DNA from: Dillenia suffruticosa
Lineage: Eukaryota; Streptophyta; Magnoliopsida; Dilleniales; Dilleniaceae
Reading direction: 5' to 3'
DNA length: 64,000 nucleotides
Assembly (NCBI GenBank): GCA_033439265.1
Contig: JAVTVX010000035.1
Location: 5,746,001 to 5,810,000 of the forward strand
Shown: one piece after another, positions 23,752 through 35,478 of the stretch
How the letters are laid out: the number at the start of each line of letters is the position of its first letter
Numbering within the stretch: the first letter of the stretch is position 1
Made by a program: the position numbers and the translations under genes
Notes under the pieces: model-generated
What the model was told of the DNA's origin: nothing
Database searches by the model: none
What the model saw: the letters and a program-made list of their open reading frames with translations, nothing else

Positions 23752-24860
23752 GTCGCGTTCGCTATGATTGGTGGGGGTACAGATTTTTGTCTTGCCACCT
23801 CAGCTTCCAGACTCGACTCTACTTTTTCAACGGTCACCCACGGAATTTACCCATCTCACCCCCCTTGTTGGGCCGCTGTAGGCGCACTCTTGGGGACAAG
23901 TTTGGTCCCAGAATTTTCAAATTTCCTTCCTCCGTGGATTTGGCAAAAAAGCAAGATATAGGTATTGGCTAATGGCTACTTTTAGCTATCTAAGGTTTCT
24001 TCTGATCAACTTCCTCTGGTTATTAGAATATTTTCTTTTATTATATTTTTCAAAGAAATACATTACATACTTCATTATAATATTATGTTAATAATTAATA
24101 TATTATTAGATTATTTTTTAAGCATATGCTATTCAACAAGTCTATTTTAATCACCTTGAATCAATTAGTGATACACTGTTGCGTGAAATATGAAGAAAAA
24201 TAATAAACATTATAAAAATCATACCATAATTTGATATGATATACTTTGACACGAGTCGTTGTGAAACAATTTTCCAAAATTTCAAGCCATAGAAATCAAA
24301 AATTTTGGAAATTTTTGAAAGAATGCCTGTTTTAAATAAAATTACCAATTTACCCCTACGTCACATTTTGTCGGGCTCCGTCTGTTCTCCTTTATCTTCT
24401 TTCTTCTCTCTTTTTCTTTCTCACAATTGATTATGGCCACTCTCTCTTCCTCTCTCTTTTTTCTCTATCGTTGATCGCTGATCAGTTTCTTTTTTTTTTC
24501 CCCTCTTCTTAGTAATTGATTTCTTATTCTAATCCATCCACATTGATAAGTATGATTTTTTAGAAATTTACATATCAACAATCAAAAAGAGAAAGATAAG
24601 CAAATCGGTCCACTGAAATCGCGCATAGAGAGAGAGTGTGTATGTGTGAATCCAGGGATGGAATAACCCCATACAACAATCAAGCTTTCTTGGATAAGAA
24701 AATTAGCCCTTATAAATTGTTTTGGAATAACCTTTGATTTTTTTTTTATTTAATAATGTTTCTTGATTTCATCTTGCTACCATTTTGAAATAAAACTTTC
24801 ATGGTTTTTCTCAAGCTGTGTACGAATTGCTTTGATTTCTTAATTGTTTATATTCTTCTT
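23598..24860. other. Copy of the ACR upstream region, no gene
   Basis: Matches 12.93-14.6 kb. It contains a long CT microsatellite (23707-23746) that inflates the open frames seen here. No coding content is supported. Confidence 0.55.
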
Positions 24861-25350
24861 TCAGTAAAGACTTCCCATTCCACTCTACCCTCCCCGAGGT
24901 AAAACATATTTTGATGGTTCTTATGTTATTTATAATGTGCCTGTTTCTCTGTAAGTTTCTATAAGTCTCTTTTAAGTATTTGTTTTGTAATGCACATCCT
25001 ATCCCATATAGGAAGAAATCGTTGAATGAACATTTGAGAGGCGACTGCTTCACTAACTCCCTCTATTACTTGAGATTTAATGTTGATAAAGAGAATGAAG
25101 TTCTATGTGAGAAGAATCTAAACTTGAATCCTTACCCTTGAATCGTTCTTCAGGGTGGTAGGGTCACTGAACAGGAAGTTTAGAGCCAGCTTAGTGATTG
25201 TGGTTCGAGTAGGCCCAGTTCATGGCTCAAGCCTGAACTACTTTTTCCTGTCCTTTTTTTTCCCCTTTTTTTCTTTCTTTTTATGGGGTTTTCTTAATTT
25301 GACATGGGAGAGGGAAATAGTGTTGGTTTTGTTGATGACCTTGTAGTGTT
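24861..25350 (+). pseudogene. TM9SF N-terminal fragment, copy B
   Basis: The duplicated counterpart of 14.6-15.1 kb. After ATGCAC at about 24996 it reads HPIPYRKKSLNEHLRGDCF, continuing to ENEVLCEKNLN. The acceptor AG of the exon has become AC (GCAG to GCAC at about 24994), so even the old splice site is damaged. Later pieces match copy A with stops. Non-functional remnant. Confidence 0.6.
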
Positions 25351-26801
25351 GGGTTTTGTTCTTGCTTTTCCATTTATTTGGTTTAATCACGTTTGATTGG
25401 GAGAGGGTCCGGACCTTGTCATGTGTCTTTTGTGTGGAAATAGTGTTTTTGGCCAAGTATACTTGCTGCAAGATTTTCAGGCAAAATTGGATTATAGCGA
25501 ACAAGATTTCAGTCACAAATCATATGTTGTGGTTACCAAAATTCTTTCACCTGCTCTAAAAATCAATTCATTCACAAAAATAAGATTGATAACCAAAAAT
25601 ATATTATAACAATAAATATTTATTATAGAATATTCGATCATATATCATTTTTATAATTAATGTAATCGATATTACTGTAAAATTTTATCTTAAATTAATA
25701 ATATTTGCCCATTTACTCACTTTTTTTTAGAAAAGGCAAAATTTTATAGTTTAGGAGGGATAGAGAAAATAACAATATACCATCACACAGAGAATGGAGA
25801 AATGCTTATCTTATTTTCACTCACCTCAACAACTTAAATCCACTTACACACACACCAAAAAAAAAAAAAAATCATAGGAAAAAACCTGCAAGCTGCATAT
25901 CATAACCAGGTCCATTTGAAAGCCTGCGAGAATGTAAAAAAAGAAGTTTCCAAATGTATATACAATTATTAAGGTAATAATATACTATAAATAAGGGGCT
26001 TCATTTTGTTGTTGGTCATTCAAAGCCTCGTAAGAGTCTCGCAGTGTGAGATGACAAAGTCTCAAAAACCACCATCTTCCCTTTTTTCCCCCCAAGTCTT
26101 GCATCGGATCAAAAAGGAGTAGCGGCGGGCCCAGAGGAAATGAAACTGGTGTATTAGGGCAGAGTGAGATATAGCCAAGCCCTGGTGGTGTTGCTTCACC
26201 AAACCAGGAGTTGGTTGTTTCTTTGCTGAATCTGAATGCGACAAAGCTTGCCCTCATCACTGAACACATGTTTCCTTAAGGTACTTGGCCTTGGGGGGCT
26301 TTGATATTTATTAATAAAGGCAAATGAGATAATCAAACGCCTTGAAATTATTCGTTTATGATTTTACTATTAGTACACGCTTATTGAAGAGAAAACTGTT
26401 GTCTATGATGGCCTAATTAAGAATCAGGACAAACCTAATATCTATGCTTGTTCCATCTTTTTTTGTATGCTTGCTTATATATGAAGTATGGGATTTCTTA
26501 AAAAACAATACATTCTAGGTCATGGAATAATTATAAACATTATTCAATCAACTCAATGGACTCACCACTGCCACTTCAATTCATGATTTGAGCAATTTCT
26601 TCAAACAATTCACAGAAACCCTCTTTAGAGCCAGTACTTTAAGAACACTTTTGCCTACACAGTTCTTGATGGCTGCAAATGTAATGAATAGGAAGTACAA
26701 CCACCAAATGTTATCACAACACCACAGAGAGAGAGAGAGAGAGAGAGTGGGAGAGACCTAACAAAAAAATTAAAACAGAAACCATTAGTGGTTACCTTTT
26801 G
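25351..26801. other. Region 3' of RLP-B
   Basis: Matches 15.14-16.54 kb. The 38-nt AG/GT-bounded segment recurs at 25886-25923 (minus strand, reads SNGPGYDM). The minus-strand frame 25985-26269 is longer than its copy A partner because of an indel, and I do not treat it as a gene. The GA tract at 26726-26756 lies just downstream of the RLP-B stop. Confidence 0.4.
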
Positions 26802-29720
26802 CTAGGGGAGCCGCCTTCTCAATCTTGCCGCATTTACTGCGATGGTCAAAAGGACACACTCCTTTGCATCATTCAACAATTTGAACCAGGCCTGTCTCCA
26901 CGAACCCTTGAGTAGTAGTGTACCAAAGACTCCCCAAAATCCGGTAACGAATCCAAGCCCTAAGCTTATATAGAACCCTTGGCTCACAATCTCATCCCCT
27001 TTCTCCACATTGTTGTCCTCTCGGCCATGTCCTCCACTAGGATGAGGGGGAGAATCTTCTGTAAGTGGTGGTCCGTACAGTCCCATGTTTCCTTCAAATG
27101 ACGAGGCATCAAAGCTTTGTAGCTGAGTGCTTGTTGGGATTTTTCCTGACAACTTGTTGTTTGACAAGTTCAAGTAACTGAGAGAACTCAAATTGGAGAA
27201 GCTTGCAGGTATTTCACCAGATAGTAGATTGTTAGACAAATCAACATACTCCAGTAGTTTCATCTGACCAATACGCAAAGGGAGCGGCCCAGTAATTTTG
27301 TTTCGTGACATGTTCAAGGCACGTAATCCCACAAGACTTGTAATCTGCTCAGGAATATTCCCACTTAGCTCATTGCTTGAAATGTCAATGCTCATTACTA
27401 GCCCCAAAGTTCTTGTGAATTCGTACTCCTGTCCCTTCCACATAAGATATGCATGATCAACATAGGAGTTTCCCAGGAAAATATCGACCTCACCAGTATT
27501 GCTGTCATGTGAAGAAGAAGAAGGGATATTAGTAGTGATCCCGGGCATCAAACCGGCAGTTTGAGTCATTGCTGTGAAGTTGTTGAGACATGTTGGTGTG
27601 GAACCTGAGAAATTATTCAGAGAGAGGTCTAAGATCTGAAGCTTGGCTAGAAAGCATAGACTTGGAGGTATGCTGCCATTGAAATTATTGGACTTGAGAT
27701 CAAGAACCATTAGCGATGATAGATTTTCCCCAATCCATGTTGGTATGTTTCCAGAAAATTTATTCATGCTAAGGTCTAATATTCGTAAAGATGGGCTATT
27801 CAGCAAAGGTAACTTGCCGAAGAAACTATTGTTTCGTAAATACAGGGTTTGAATGTTGTCTGATCCCAATGAGTCGGGAATTCTCCCGGAGAAATTGTTG
27901 TTGGCCAAATTGAGTAAAGATAAGAGCCAAAACTTTTTCCAACAATCTGGAAGCTCACCTGATAATGAGTTAGAAGAGAGGTCAAGAGAGAATAAAAACG
28001 AGAGTGTGGAAGCACAGATTGAACTAATATTCCCGGAAAACATATTTTTTGAGAGATCTAACAATATCAAGTTTCGAGGAAGAAGTGGTGTAGGACCTTG
28101 AAAATTGTTGGAACTCAAATCTATTATTGCAAATTCAGAAAATTTTGATGTCAAGTTGGGCACGATGCCACTGAGGTCATTATTTGATAGATTGAGATAC
28201 TGCATACCAGACCACTTCCAAAACGACATAGGGACGGTATCCGAAATTCGTGCACTAGAAATATCTAGGTAGCTAACTTCAGTTTGTGTTTGGAGCCAAT
28301 TGAGGAAATGAGGCCCCAACCCGCAAGATCTCAGTGAGATATTACTCAACTGGAAAGGAGGGATCCAGTTGGCATTGAAGTTCAAAGAAATATTTGAGTT
28401 GAAATCTAAGGCCAACTTGCGTAGTTTAGACAAACCTGAAAAATGGATTTCAGAAACTGGACCATTGAATTGATTTGAAGATAGATCTAGTACTTCAAGC
28501 AAAGAAAGACGAGCAATACTTATTGGTAGAGGCCCGTTCAACTGGTTTTGGCTTAGATCGAGCTCCCTCAGTTTTGGAAAAGCAATGGAAGCTGGCAAGG
28601 GCCCCCACAATTTGTTAGAGTTCAACTTCAAGGACTCTAAGTTGTTCTTAGAGCAAGTCGATAAATCTTGAACAAACTCGAGCAATGGACTGCTAAGGTT
28701 GTTGGTGGACATATTCAGAATCTGCAAGCAATGTATGTCCCGAAGTGATGGAATTGGGCCCTCTAGATGATTGGAAGATAGATCAAGATGTTGAAGAAAA
28801 ACCATGTCCTGAAGTAATGGAATTGGGCCCCCTAGATGATTGGAAGATAGATCAAGGTGTTGAAGAAAAACCATGTTCCCAAGAGCATCGGGAATTGAAC
28901 CTTGAAGCTGATTGAAACCTAGGTTAACAAAGACAAGGGTGCTCGAAAATTTTAAAATCCAAGAGAATACTTCAGAGGATAGCCTGTTTCCAGAAAGATC
29001 AAGGAAAGTAATTGGAGGAGTTTTTATGGAGGAATTAGTATTGAAGGAAGGTGACGGAGGTATGTAATCATAGGGTCCACAAGATTGTAAAGCCAAGTGA
29101 ATCAGATGAGGGAATTTTTCAACAATAGCCAGCCATTCGAAGGCACTTCCGTTTGAGTAATGGACAAAGTCCAATTGAAGGTATGCCAACTTAGAAAGAG
29201 GAGTAAGCCACATGAGATTGCTTGCATACAGTCCCACATTGCCAAGATCAAGGGTGTGCAAGCTTGAAAGGTTCCCAAGCTGATCTGGAATTTCCCCGCT
29301 CAATCCTTCACCCAGTAACTTGGAAAGATTGAGATACCTTAAGTTGCTAAGCATCCCAATTGATTTCGGAATCCCTCCTCTAATTTTATTGAAACTGAGG
29401 TCCAAATATTGTAGACTGCCTAGTTCAAACAATGAAGTGCTTATATCACCTTCCAAGGAACAGGAACCTCCGCCTCGAAGGTCCAGTAAAATGATGTTGC
29501 CAGTGATGTTGTCACACTGGATTCCCGTCCATCTACAACAATCCTTTTTCTCTTCTTCACTTCCCCACGAAGAAAGGGTATCACACATATCAGTGAAGCC
29601 GTCTTTAAACTTAAGAAGGGCTTGTCTTTCATGCTCAATGCACATGGTCTTGGCCTCTCCGGCATGCACAATCAGCTGTACTATCAAAACAATTTGAAAC
29701 TGAAAGCACAGGACATCCAT
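26802..29720 (-). CDS. LRR receptor-like protein (RLP), copy B
   Basis: A single uninterrupted frame of 972 residues. It has a signal peptide (about 1-24), an LRR N-cap with paired cysteines ([15 protein letters not shown] ... [10 protein letters not shown]), a full array of extracellular LRRs, an island loop rich in Ser/Asp before [12 protein letters not shown], a last LRR block, an acidic Pro/Gly juxtamembrane stretch, a membrane helix (about 916-937) with [11 protein letters not shown], and a 35-residue basic tail ending RRRLP. It has no kinase domain. Length and order are those of a complete EIX-type RLP, so this is the better-preserved copy. Such proteins sit in the plasma membrane and usually signal through SOBIR1/BAK1-type kinases; the ligand cannot be predicted. 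It contains a 69-bp internal duplication (28747-28884). The upstream 60 bp match copy A. Confidence 0.92.
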   Translation of the reverse strand: MDVLCFQFQIVLIVQLIVHAGEAKTMCIEHERQALLKFKDGFTDMCDTLSSWGSEEEKKDCCRWTGIQCDNITGNIILLDLRGGGSCSLEGDISTSLFELGSLQYLDLSFNKIRGGIPKSIGMLSNLRYLNLSKLLGEGLSGEIPDQLGNLSSLHTLDLGNVGLYASNLMWLTPLSKLAYLQLDFVHYSNGSAFEWLAIVEKFPHLIHLALQSCGPYDYIPPSPSFNTNSSIKTPPITFLDLSGNRLSSEVFSWILKFSSTLVFVNLGFNQLQGSIPDALGNMVFLQHLDLSSNHLGGPIPLLQDMVFLQHLDLSSNHLEGPIPSLRDIHCLQILNMSTNNLSSPLLEFVQDLSTCSKNNLESLKLNSNKLWGPLPASIAFPKLRELDLSQNQLNGPLPISIARLSLLEVLDLSSNQFNGPVSEIHFSGLSKLRKLALDFNSNISLNFNANWIPPFQLSNISLRSCGLGPHFLNWLQTQTEVSYLDISSARISDTVPMSFWKWSGMQYLNLSNNDLSGIVPNLTSKFSEFAIIDLSSNNFQGPTPLLPRNLILLDLSKNMFSGNISSICASTLSFLFSLDLSSNSLSGELPDCWKKFWLLSLLNLANNNFSGRIPDSLGSDNIQTLYLRNNSFFGKLPLLNSPSLRILDLSMNKFSGNIPTWIGENLSSLMVLDLKSNNFNGSIPPSLCFLAKLQILDLSLNNFSGSTPTCLNNFTAMTQTAGLMPGITTNIPSSSSHDSNTGEVDIFLGNSYVDHAYLMWKGQEYEFTRTLGLVMSIDISSNELSGNIPEQITSLVGLRALNMSRNKITGPLPLRIGQMKLLEYVDLSNNLLSGEIPASFSNLSSLSYLNLSNNKLSGKIPTSTQLQSFDASSFEGNMGLYGPPLTEDSPPHPSGGHGREDNNVEKGDEIVSQGFYISLGLGFVTGFWGVFGTLLLKGSWRQAWFKLLNDAKECVLLTIAVNAARLRRRLP
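28747..28884 (-). repeat. 69-bp in-frame tandem duplication inside RLP-B
   Basis: Units 28747-28815 and 28816-28884 are nearly identical, 23 codons each. Both encode the [18 protein letters not shown] followed by (E/G)GPIP. One LRR was gained without frame loss. Copy A lacks this part of the array. Confidence 0.9.
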
Positions 29721-29761
29721 TACTGCCGATTGTCTCAGGTATATTGGATAGCCTCCAAAGT

Positions 29762-29993
29762 TTTATCCTATTCTTTTATTTTGTTTTTTTTCTTGTTCTC
29801 TAGCTTGACCACCGCCCGGTATGTGAGGCGTCGTCCCGATTAATTTGGACCGATCCGTAGTCAGGCTCGCTTTCGGGAGATCTCCCAATGTGGTTTTTTC
29901 TGTTCCATACCAAGTCGAACTCTGACAGGGTTAAAGAGTCTCAACGTCCTTCTCATTGAGCCAACAAAACGTTGGTTTATCTTATTCTTTTAT
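29762..29993 (-). mobile_element. tRNA-derived SINE with 18-bp target-site duplication
   Basis: Direct repeats TTTATCCTATTCTTTTAT (29762-29779) and TTTATCTTATTCTTTTAT (29976-29993) differ at one base and bracket an insert of about 196-203 bp. On the minus strand the insert has an A-box-like TGGCTCAATGAG, a B-box-like GAGTTCGACTTGG, the family segment GGAACAGAAAAAAC and an A-rich tail. The same site in copy A (about 19060-19080) is empty. It lies just upstream of the RLP-B start. Confidence 0.8.
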
Positions 29994-30590
29994 ATCAAAA
30001 GAAAAAATTAAAAAACGACCGTCATTGTCCAAAATTGACTTGAAATGAATGCCCTCGAGAAAACGAAGGTAATTTCCCCTTCTCCACTTCAAAGGTCTAC
30101 TTCTTAACCATGTTTGGGCCCCATATGGCGCATTCATTGCCTGTGGAATGAAAGTTTTCATTTGAATGGTCCTAGCCCGTGGCATGGGCAGAGACATTTT
30201 GCATACTTCTTGACCCCGCCGTGTATTTAAGCTTCTGAGAAACATCCCCACGTGACTTGGTCATTGATCAATAAGAAAAGAGGGAGAACCCAATGCATTT
30301 CACCCCACGATTTGGTACCTGATTTAGGGTTAGAATTGAACACGGTCCGGCTGCTTGCTCAACCTTGCATTGGATCAACCTTGAGCTGACCTTCCAAATC
30401 TGGGCTAACCCAAAAATTATAAAGCTGAGCCGAAATTTAACTCCCCTTTGAAAATGCAAGATGGCATGAAAATATGACTTAAAAGCCCGACCATATGGTT
30501 ATTAACCTTTTTTTTAGCGTTATATCGGTTAGTATTCGAAATTATAGTTTAACTAATTAAATTCGAATGCTTATCAGGGGAAACTCTCTC

Positions 30591-30747
30591 AACGTAATTT
30601 TTTCTATTTTTAAATTTTAAATCTGAAATTTAATTAAAAAATTTAATATCATTATATATAAGACCAATCAACATAATTTTTTCTATTTTTAAATTTTAAA
30701 TCTGAAATTTAATTAAAAAATTTAATATCATTATATATAAGACCAAT
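30591..30747. repeat. 79-bp tandem duplication in copy B
   Basis: AT-rich units start AACGTAATTTTTTC (30591) and AACATAATTTTTTC (30670) and are otherwise almost identical. They lie in a segment of roughly 430 bp (about 30350-30790) that copy A lacks. No coding content. Confidence 0.85.
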
Positions 30748-31273
30748 TACATGTTGATACAGTCACTTGTATTAAGGTTGAGAGTATTGAGTTCATTTGG
30801 CACAAAAGGCACGTTTCTACTTTGTTATACGGATCAAAAGTCTTACAGCCCGTCAACCAAGGACGAGTAAGAGTAGCATTTATGACTCATTTTACTTTAT
30901 TTCAAATATTACATTTATTAGTTAAATAAGAAAATCTTATATAGAAATATTTAGTATTAGATTAAAATTTTGTGCTAAAACTCTTTAAATTCGTTAATAA
31001 ATTAAAACCGTTTAAACTAAGAGAAAAATTACAAAAAAAAAATTAATAAACACTTTCTAAAAGTACATTCTTGATCTTAGCTAAGAGGCAGAGAAAGGTA
31101 TCTTTCCGTTATATTCAAACATCCCAACCTGAGGCCATTGCTGAAAGTTAGCCCAGAATGGAGTCAGTCCGGGTTGTTTGGTATGAGAGTCAAAATCAAG
31201 ATGATTGGGATAGTTGAAGCCCAATTTTCTCAACAACCCCCGCCCCCCGGTTCACCCTAATCTGTGGTCCTAT

Positions 31274-31406
31274 GAGATGGGCAATGTCTCCCGAGGGACG
31301 ACCAGCATCGATTCACATTAGTCGGGTGAAATCTTCGTAGGACGGTCCGGAAAGTATTCGTCTAGACAAAAAAGAAAAAGAAAAAGAAAAAGAGATGGGC
31401 AATGTC
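31274..31406 (+). mobile_element. 5'-truncated SINE with 15-bp target-site duplication
   Basis: The 15-mer GAGATGGGCAATGTC occurs at 31274-31288 and 31392-31406 around a 103-bp insert. The insert begins TCCCGAGGGACG, contains ATTAGTCGGGTGAAA and ends in an AAAAAG-rich tail. The internal words match the 3' half of the SINEs at 3.8 and 29.8 kb, so this is a truncated member of the same family. Copy A carries the empty site at about 19884-19905. Confidence 0.75.
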
Positions 31407-32659
31407 CATACCAGTTTTTACAGATAAAATCTGTGGTGCACTCAAGACTCTGGTCACAGACGATGGGTGCTCGAAGTGGACTTCGTGCAGGACTCATTTT
31501 TAGCGTGTGGGTGACATTCATATAGCAATCAATTCTTATATTCATGTACATGGTGAATGTAAAATATAACAGAAACCCAGTTACTAATCGGACTTTTTTC
31601 CCTCAAAAGTGTCAATAAGCGGATCACATTGTCAAGCATATAGATCAAAATCTCTGTCAGTAGAATGCCTGAGGTTAGTAACTTCAATTCTCCTCAGAAT
31701 CATCATGATGCCATTTTCAAGGTTGCCCTAATGTATGTATGTATGTATAGCAGTCCTAACTATCCTTACTAACTGGGTGAAACAATATATATATTTAGGA
31801 TTATGTTTTCAGTTTTTAAAATGAAGTAGAAATTAGAAATTGAACCCAAAATTCCATTTAAATTCCAAGCCTAATGGAACCAAGTACCAATCCAAAGCCA
31901 AGTCCAAGCAATGCAAGCCAAACCGAGACCTAATTGAAGTTATATTCAAACCCAGGCCAAACTCAAGAGAAGTGCAAGTCAAGCACAAAACCACAATCAA
32001 TTCTCAAGTCTAGCCATAACCAATCCCAACATTCTCAAGCCCTAGCCTTACCTGCAATGCACGATCGAACGGAGGGTCCGCTTGCGTGAAGAAGATTGAG
32101 GAATGTGCAGAAATTGGAAACAAACATCTTTGACAATGGTATTGAAGAGGAATTGGAAACAAAGTCTAGCCCTAGGTTTGGGGGTGGCGGATATAGAAGG
32201 AGGCGGAGAGCAGAAGAGTGAATTATCTTTGGCTGGTGACAGCAGCCATTGAATCGATCAAGTCATTTTCAGTGTTCGTCAATTATTGTTTTGAAGTCGT
32301 TGATTTAATCCTTGCTTTCATAGTTGCCATCTGCGCTTTAGTTGATTTACCGTCCTCAGCCTTCGATCTGTTCAAGTTCTGAAGTTCGTCATAACCGGCT
32401 AAGTTCGGTCCTTCATTTGGTATTATTTTATAATTTTAATATTAATAATTTTTAATTTTTATTCTTATTATTTTATAATTTAAATTAAAAATTATTTTTA
32501 AGGTCTATTATTTAGTTGAATTTAATTTGTTTATTATTTATTTGGTTATTAATAGATTTTATAGTTAAAATAATCTAAATAATTAGAATAAATTCGATTT
32601 TAATACAAAAATTAATTAGACTAGGCCTCCTATTTTGCACTTTCGGTGCTCCTACCACA

Positions 32660-32661
<2 letters not shown>
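31407..32661. other. End of duplication copy B, no gene
   Basis: Non-coding. It matches 19.9-21.04 kb and then 21.79-21.99 kb, skipping the copy A-only block. Similarity to copy A ends near 32614. Confidence 0.55.

Positions 32662-32708
<47 letters not shown>
32662..32708. repeat. CT microsatellite
   Basis: About 23 CT units immediately upstream of the TM9SF pseudogene pieces. Other CT/GA or TA tracts lie at about 2844-2873, 23707-23746, 41413-41445, 43770-43789, 46511-46530 and 47841-47895. Confidence 0.9.
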
Positions 32709-32711
<3 letters not shown>

Positions 32712-32727
32712 ATGGCTCAAGCACTAG

Positions 32728-35478
32728 TAACGAGTCTCTCTCTCTACAGATTCAAACTATCTGTGGCAGGTTCTATACTATGGCTAAAGAATTCAGATAT
32801 GTTTTGGGCATTGTCTTCCATTCTAAGACAGGTATAGATGAACATAGAAACTCCTTTGTATTCTTGATACTTTTTTGCTTATAAAATCTCAGTTCAGTAT
32901 CTAAATCTTTTTCTCTTCTTGGATGCTGATTTGTGAGAAGTTCTTATGATTTTTCAATTTGTGGGTGTTGAAGTTCTTATTATACTGAAATTACCGTGAT
33001 TTCTTGTCTTCCTTATTTTAATGTTCGAAATAATCTTAATTAAATAACATAGATACTTGAAGAAAAATGGGTTCCTTAGTTTTCTTGATTTTGGATTCTT
33101 GATTGGTGGATGCGGTGATTTTTTGAGGCAGATTTCTGCTACCATATGGCCTTGTTAATGAACTTGTCTTTCTCGTCGCAACTTTTGACATTATCTGTCA
33201 AGTCAGTCCTTCACTATCCCAAGAAAGTCAGATTTTCTTGTTCGTGAAGTAGGGTCATTCATAGTTAAGAGGAAAATATCTTCTCTACACAACCCTCGCC
33301 GGATTATGAGATTTTTATGAGGGTTAAGTAATTAGCTTAGTTTCTGAATTTTCAGTCTCAATATATTTGTCAAGCATTATGGTTTGTGATGAAAATCAAC
33401 CTCTTCACTTATTTTAATTCTTGCAGTAAAGCAAAACCCTACTTCGACTTGCCATTTGCCACCCTGAAGGTATATGACATACCCTGTACTTGCGAGGTAT
33501 ATAACTTAGGAATATATGCAGATGCAAATTCATTCATTTTGCCATTTTAAGTGCAGACCTGTACCTAACAGTAAGAGATCATACAAGGAAATCTTGGAAG
33601 GTGATTGCTTCGCCAACACTCGCCACATTTGCTCTTTAAAGTCAATAATGGTAATGCGTTTCTCTGCCAAAAGAGCCTCACACGCAATGAATTTGTAAAG
33701 TTCAGGCATGCTATCAAAAACAAGTTTGAATGCTGTATGTACTATGACCAATTTGCTTTCTGGGATTTCATTGGATTCTCAGAAGTTAAAGCAGCAGGCA
33801 GAAATGAACTCGAAAGGCCAAGATATTACCTCTATCAGGACATTTGCTTTCGAGGGTATTACCCAGCTAACAAACTCTTAGGCATAATGTTGAAGCCAAT
33901 TCTGACTCTCATGGTCTTGTGGATATAACTGATGTTGATACTATCAAAGTCAATTTCACATACTCGACTGTCTGGAACCAAGGGGAACCTGATTTTTCAG
34001 AAGGTTATCAGAAATGGAAGGAAGGTTAAAGGGACAAAGATTGGGAGCTGACTAAGCATTCAAATCTATTATTCTGGAATGCTGTTTATGCTTTTTTTTA
34101 TGTTCATCTGGCTTGGACCGAGTGTCAATGGCTCTGTCACTCGCTAACAAACTATTTCCTTGGCATTGCCACTGTCCATTTACTTTTTGGTGAGCTTCTG
34201 AAACTGTTCTTGATAATATTCTCGATGTTTTACTGCAGGGATTGGATTGGAATCCAAGAGGCAAATGCAAGCAATGCTTTAAATCAGGCACATGGCCCTC
34301 CAGACAGTTCCTTTCATGGGGCATTTGTCAGTACTGGCATCCAGCTATTGGTTGAGTAAGCCACAACAGCCTGCTTTTATGCCTTAACTTTCATTATTAT
34401 TCAAGCTTTTGAGGTATTGTAACTCTTGATATTGAGAAACTATTTGCAGGATCTGTCAGCTGATTCTTTTTCCTATGGTTGTATTTCCAACATCCTGTCC
34501 TTTTTGCAGGCAGTTTTGCTGAGTTTGTTCATCACGGATGCAATTTTCTTGCTCCTTCTTAGTCGCTGTGTTTTCCAGATATTCATGTCCAAACTGGTAT
34601 ACGCTACACTCTCGTGTAATATCTCTCTCTCCGTCAGCTATTTTCAATTTTTCTTTTTTTGAACCATGTTTGCTTTTCTTGCAGAAAACATCTGTTTTCC
34701 AGACCTTTGTCACATACCTTTTTTCAGTGATCTCAATATTTTTCCTGCTGAGTCTGGTTGTAGAATTTAAAGATTTGCCAATGTTTGCTAAAATGAACAT
34801 GATGCTCATGAACCTAGGCCTAGGTTTTACACTTGTTTACTGTGATAATAACAGTTAACTAGGACTGGCAGTATTCCTAGGAGAGTTGTTCAGATGCCTT
34901 GGTCCTTGAAGACACAGCTCAGATGTTTTTTGGGGGGCTGCATTCCATTCATTTTGAGGTTGTATGAGATGGACAACATTTATGCTAGTCTTTACAGATT
35001 CAAAGTATTTGGCGCATCCTATGCTATGGTTACTGAATTCGTAGCCAAGATTGTGCTGACCATTTAGGGTTTGCATGGTTACAGCACAACAAGCCTGATG
35101 ACAATTGGGCATGGAGGTACTATAATTGTCCCATAGATCAGTTTGCTACCTGGTACCTGAACCAAAACTCTGTTACATGATGAATGACTACCCTTGCCAT
35201 GACTTTTTATATGCAGGCCTGTTCTGCGAGGGAGTTCAACTGCCATATTCATCTTTGTCTATGGCATTGTTTTCCATGCTAAAACAGGCGAAGATGCCCA
35301 CACAAAAACTATTTATTTTTTGGGGTTTAATGCTTGCAGTTGTTATGGATTTTTTTTGATACTCGGGGCAATCGGATACAAAACCTCATACTATTCCATG
35401 CGACTTGTACCTGGTGCTGTACCGCAGGTTCTCCATGATCCCTGAGCCTTATACTACTGAGATTGTCTTCAAGTAGAA
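32728..35478 (+). pseudogene. Transmembrane-9 superfamily (TM9SF/EMP70) pseudogene
   Basis: TM9SF motifs occur in order. 33430-33477: YFDLPF before GTATAT. 33546-33640: RPVPNSKRSYKEILEGDCF. 33641-33886, in another frame: LCQKSLTRNEFVKFRHAIKN, MYYDQFAFWDFIGF and RYYLYQDICF. 33898-34029, in a further frame: GLVDITDVDTIKVNFTYS. Near 35220-35400: GSSTAIFIFVYGIVF and CYGFFLILGAIGYKTS from the last membrane segments. At least two frameshifts (about 33640 and 33890) and several stops (for example near 35065) break it. Introns are retained, so it is not a processed copy. A further piece at 32728-32850 resembles the DNA at 34.99-35.06 and 35.27-35.31 kb. TM9SF proteins are nine-helix Golgi/endosome membrane proteins. 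The middle membrane region (34.05-34.85 kb) is recognisable only weakly. Confidence 0.75.

Larger units (their letters stand above)
22038..32614. repeat. Copy B of the 10.56-kb direct tandem duplication
   Basis: It starts abruptly inside what was ACR intron 2, following the AT-rich end of copy A, and ends near 32614 where similarity to 21.99 kb stops. It carries truncated ACR exons 1-2, a TM9SF fragment, RLP-B and upstream DNA. Copy B has two SINE insertions and a 79-bp tandem duplication that copy A lacks. It lacks the 21.04-21.79 kb block of copy A. Confidence 0.85.

Noticed and set aside
34426..34858. Hydrophobic frames at 34426-34662 and 34538-34858
   Set aside because: Not an independent gene: they lie in order within the TM9SF pseudogene and probably derive from its membrane-spanning exons.
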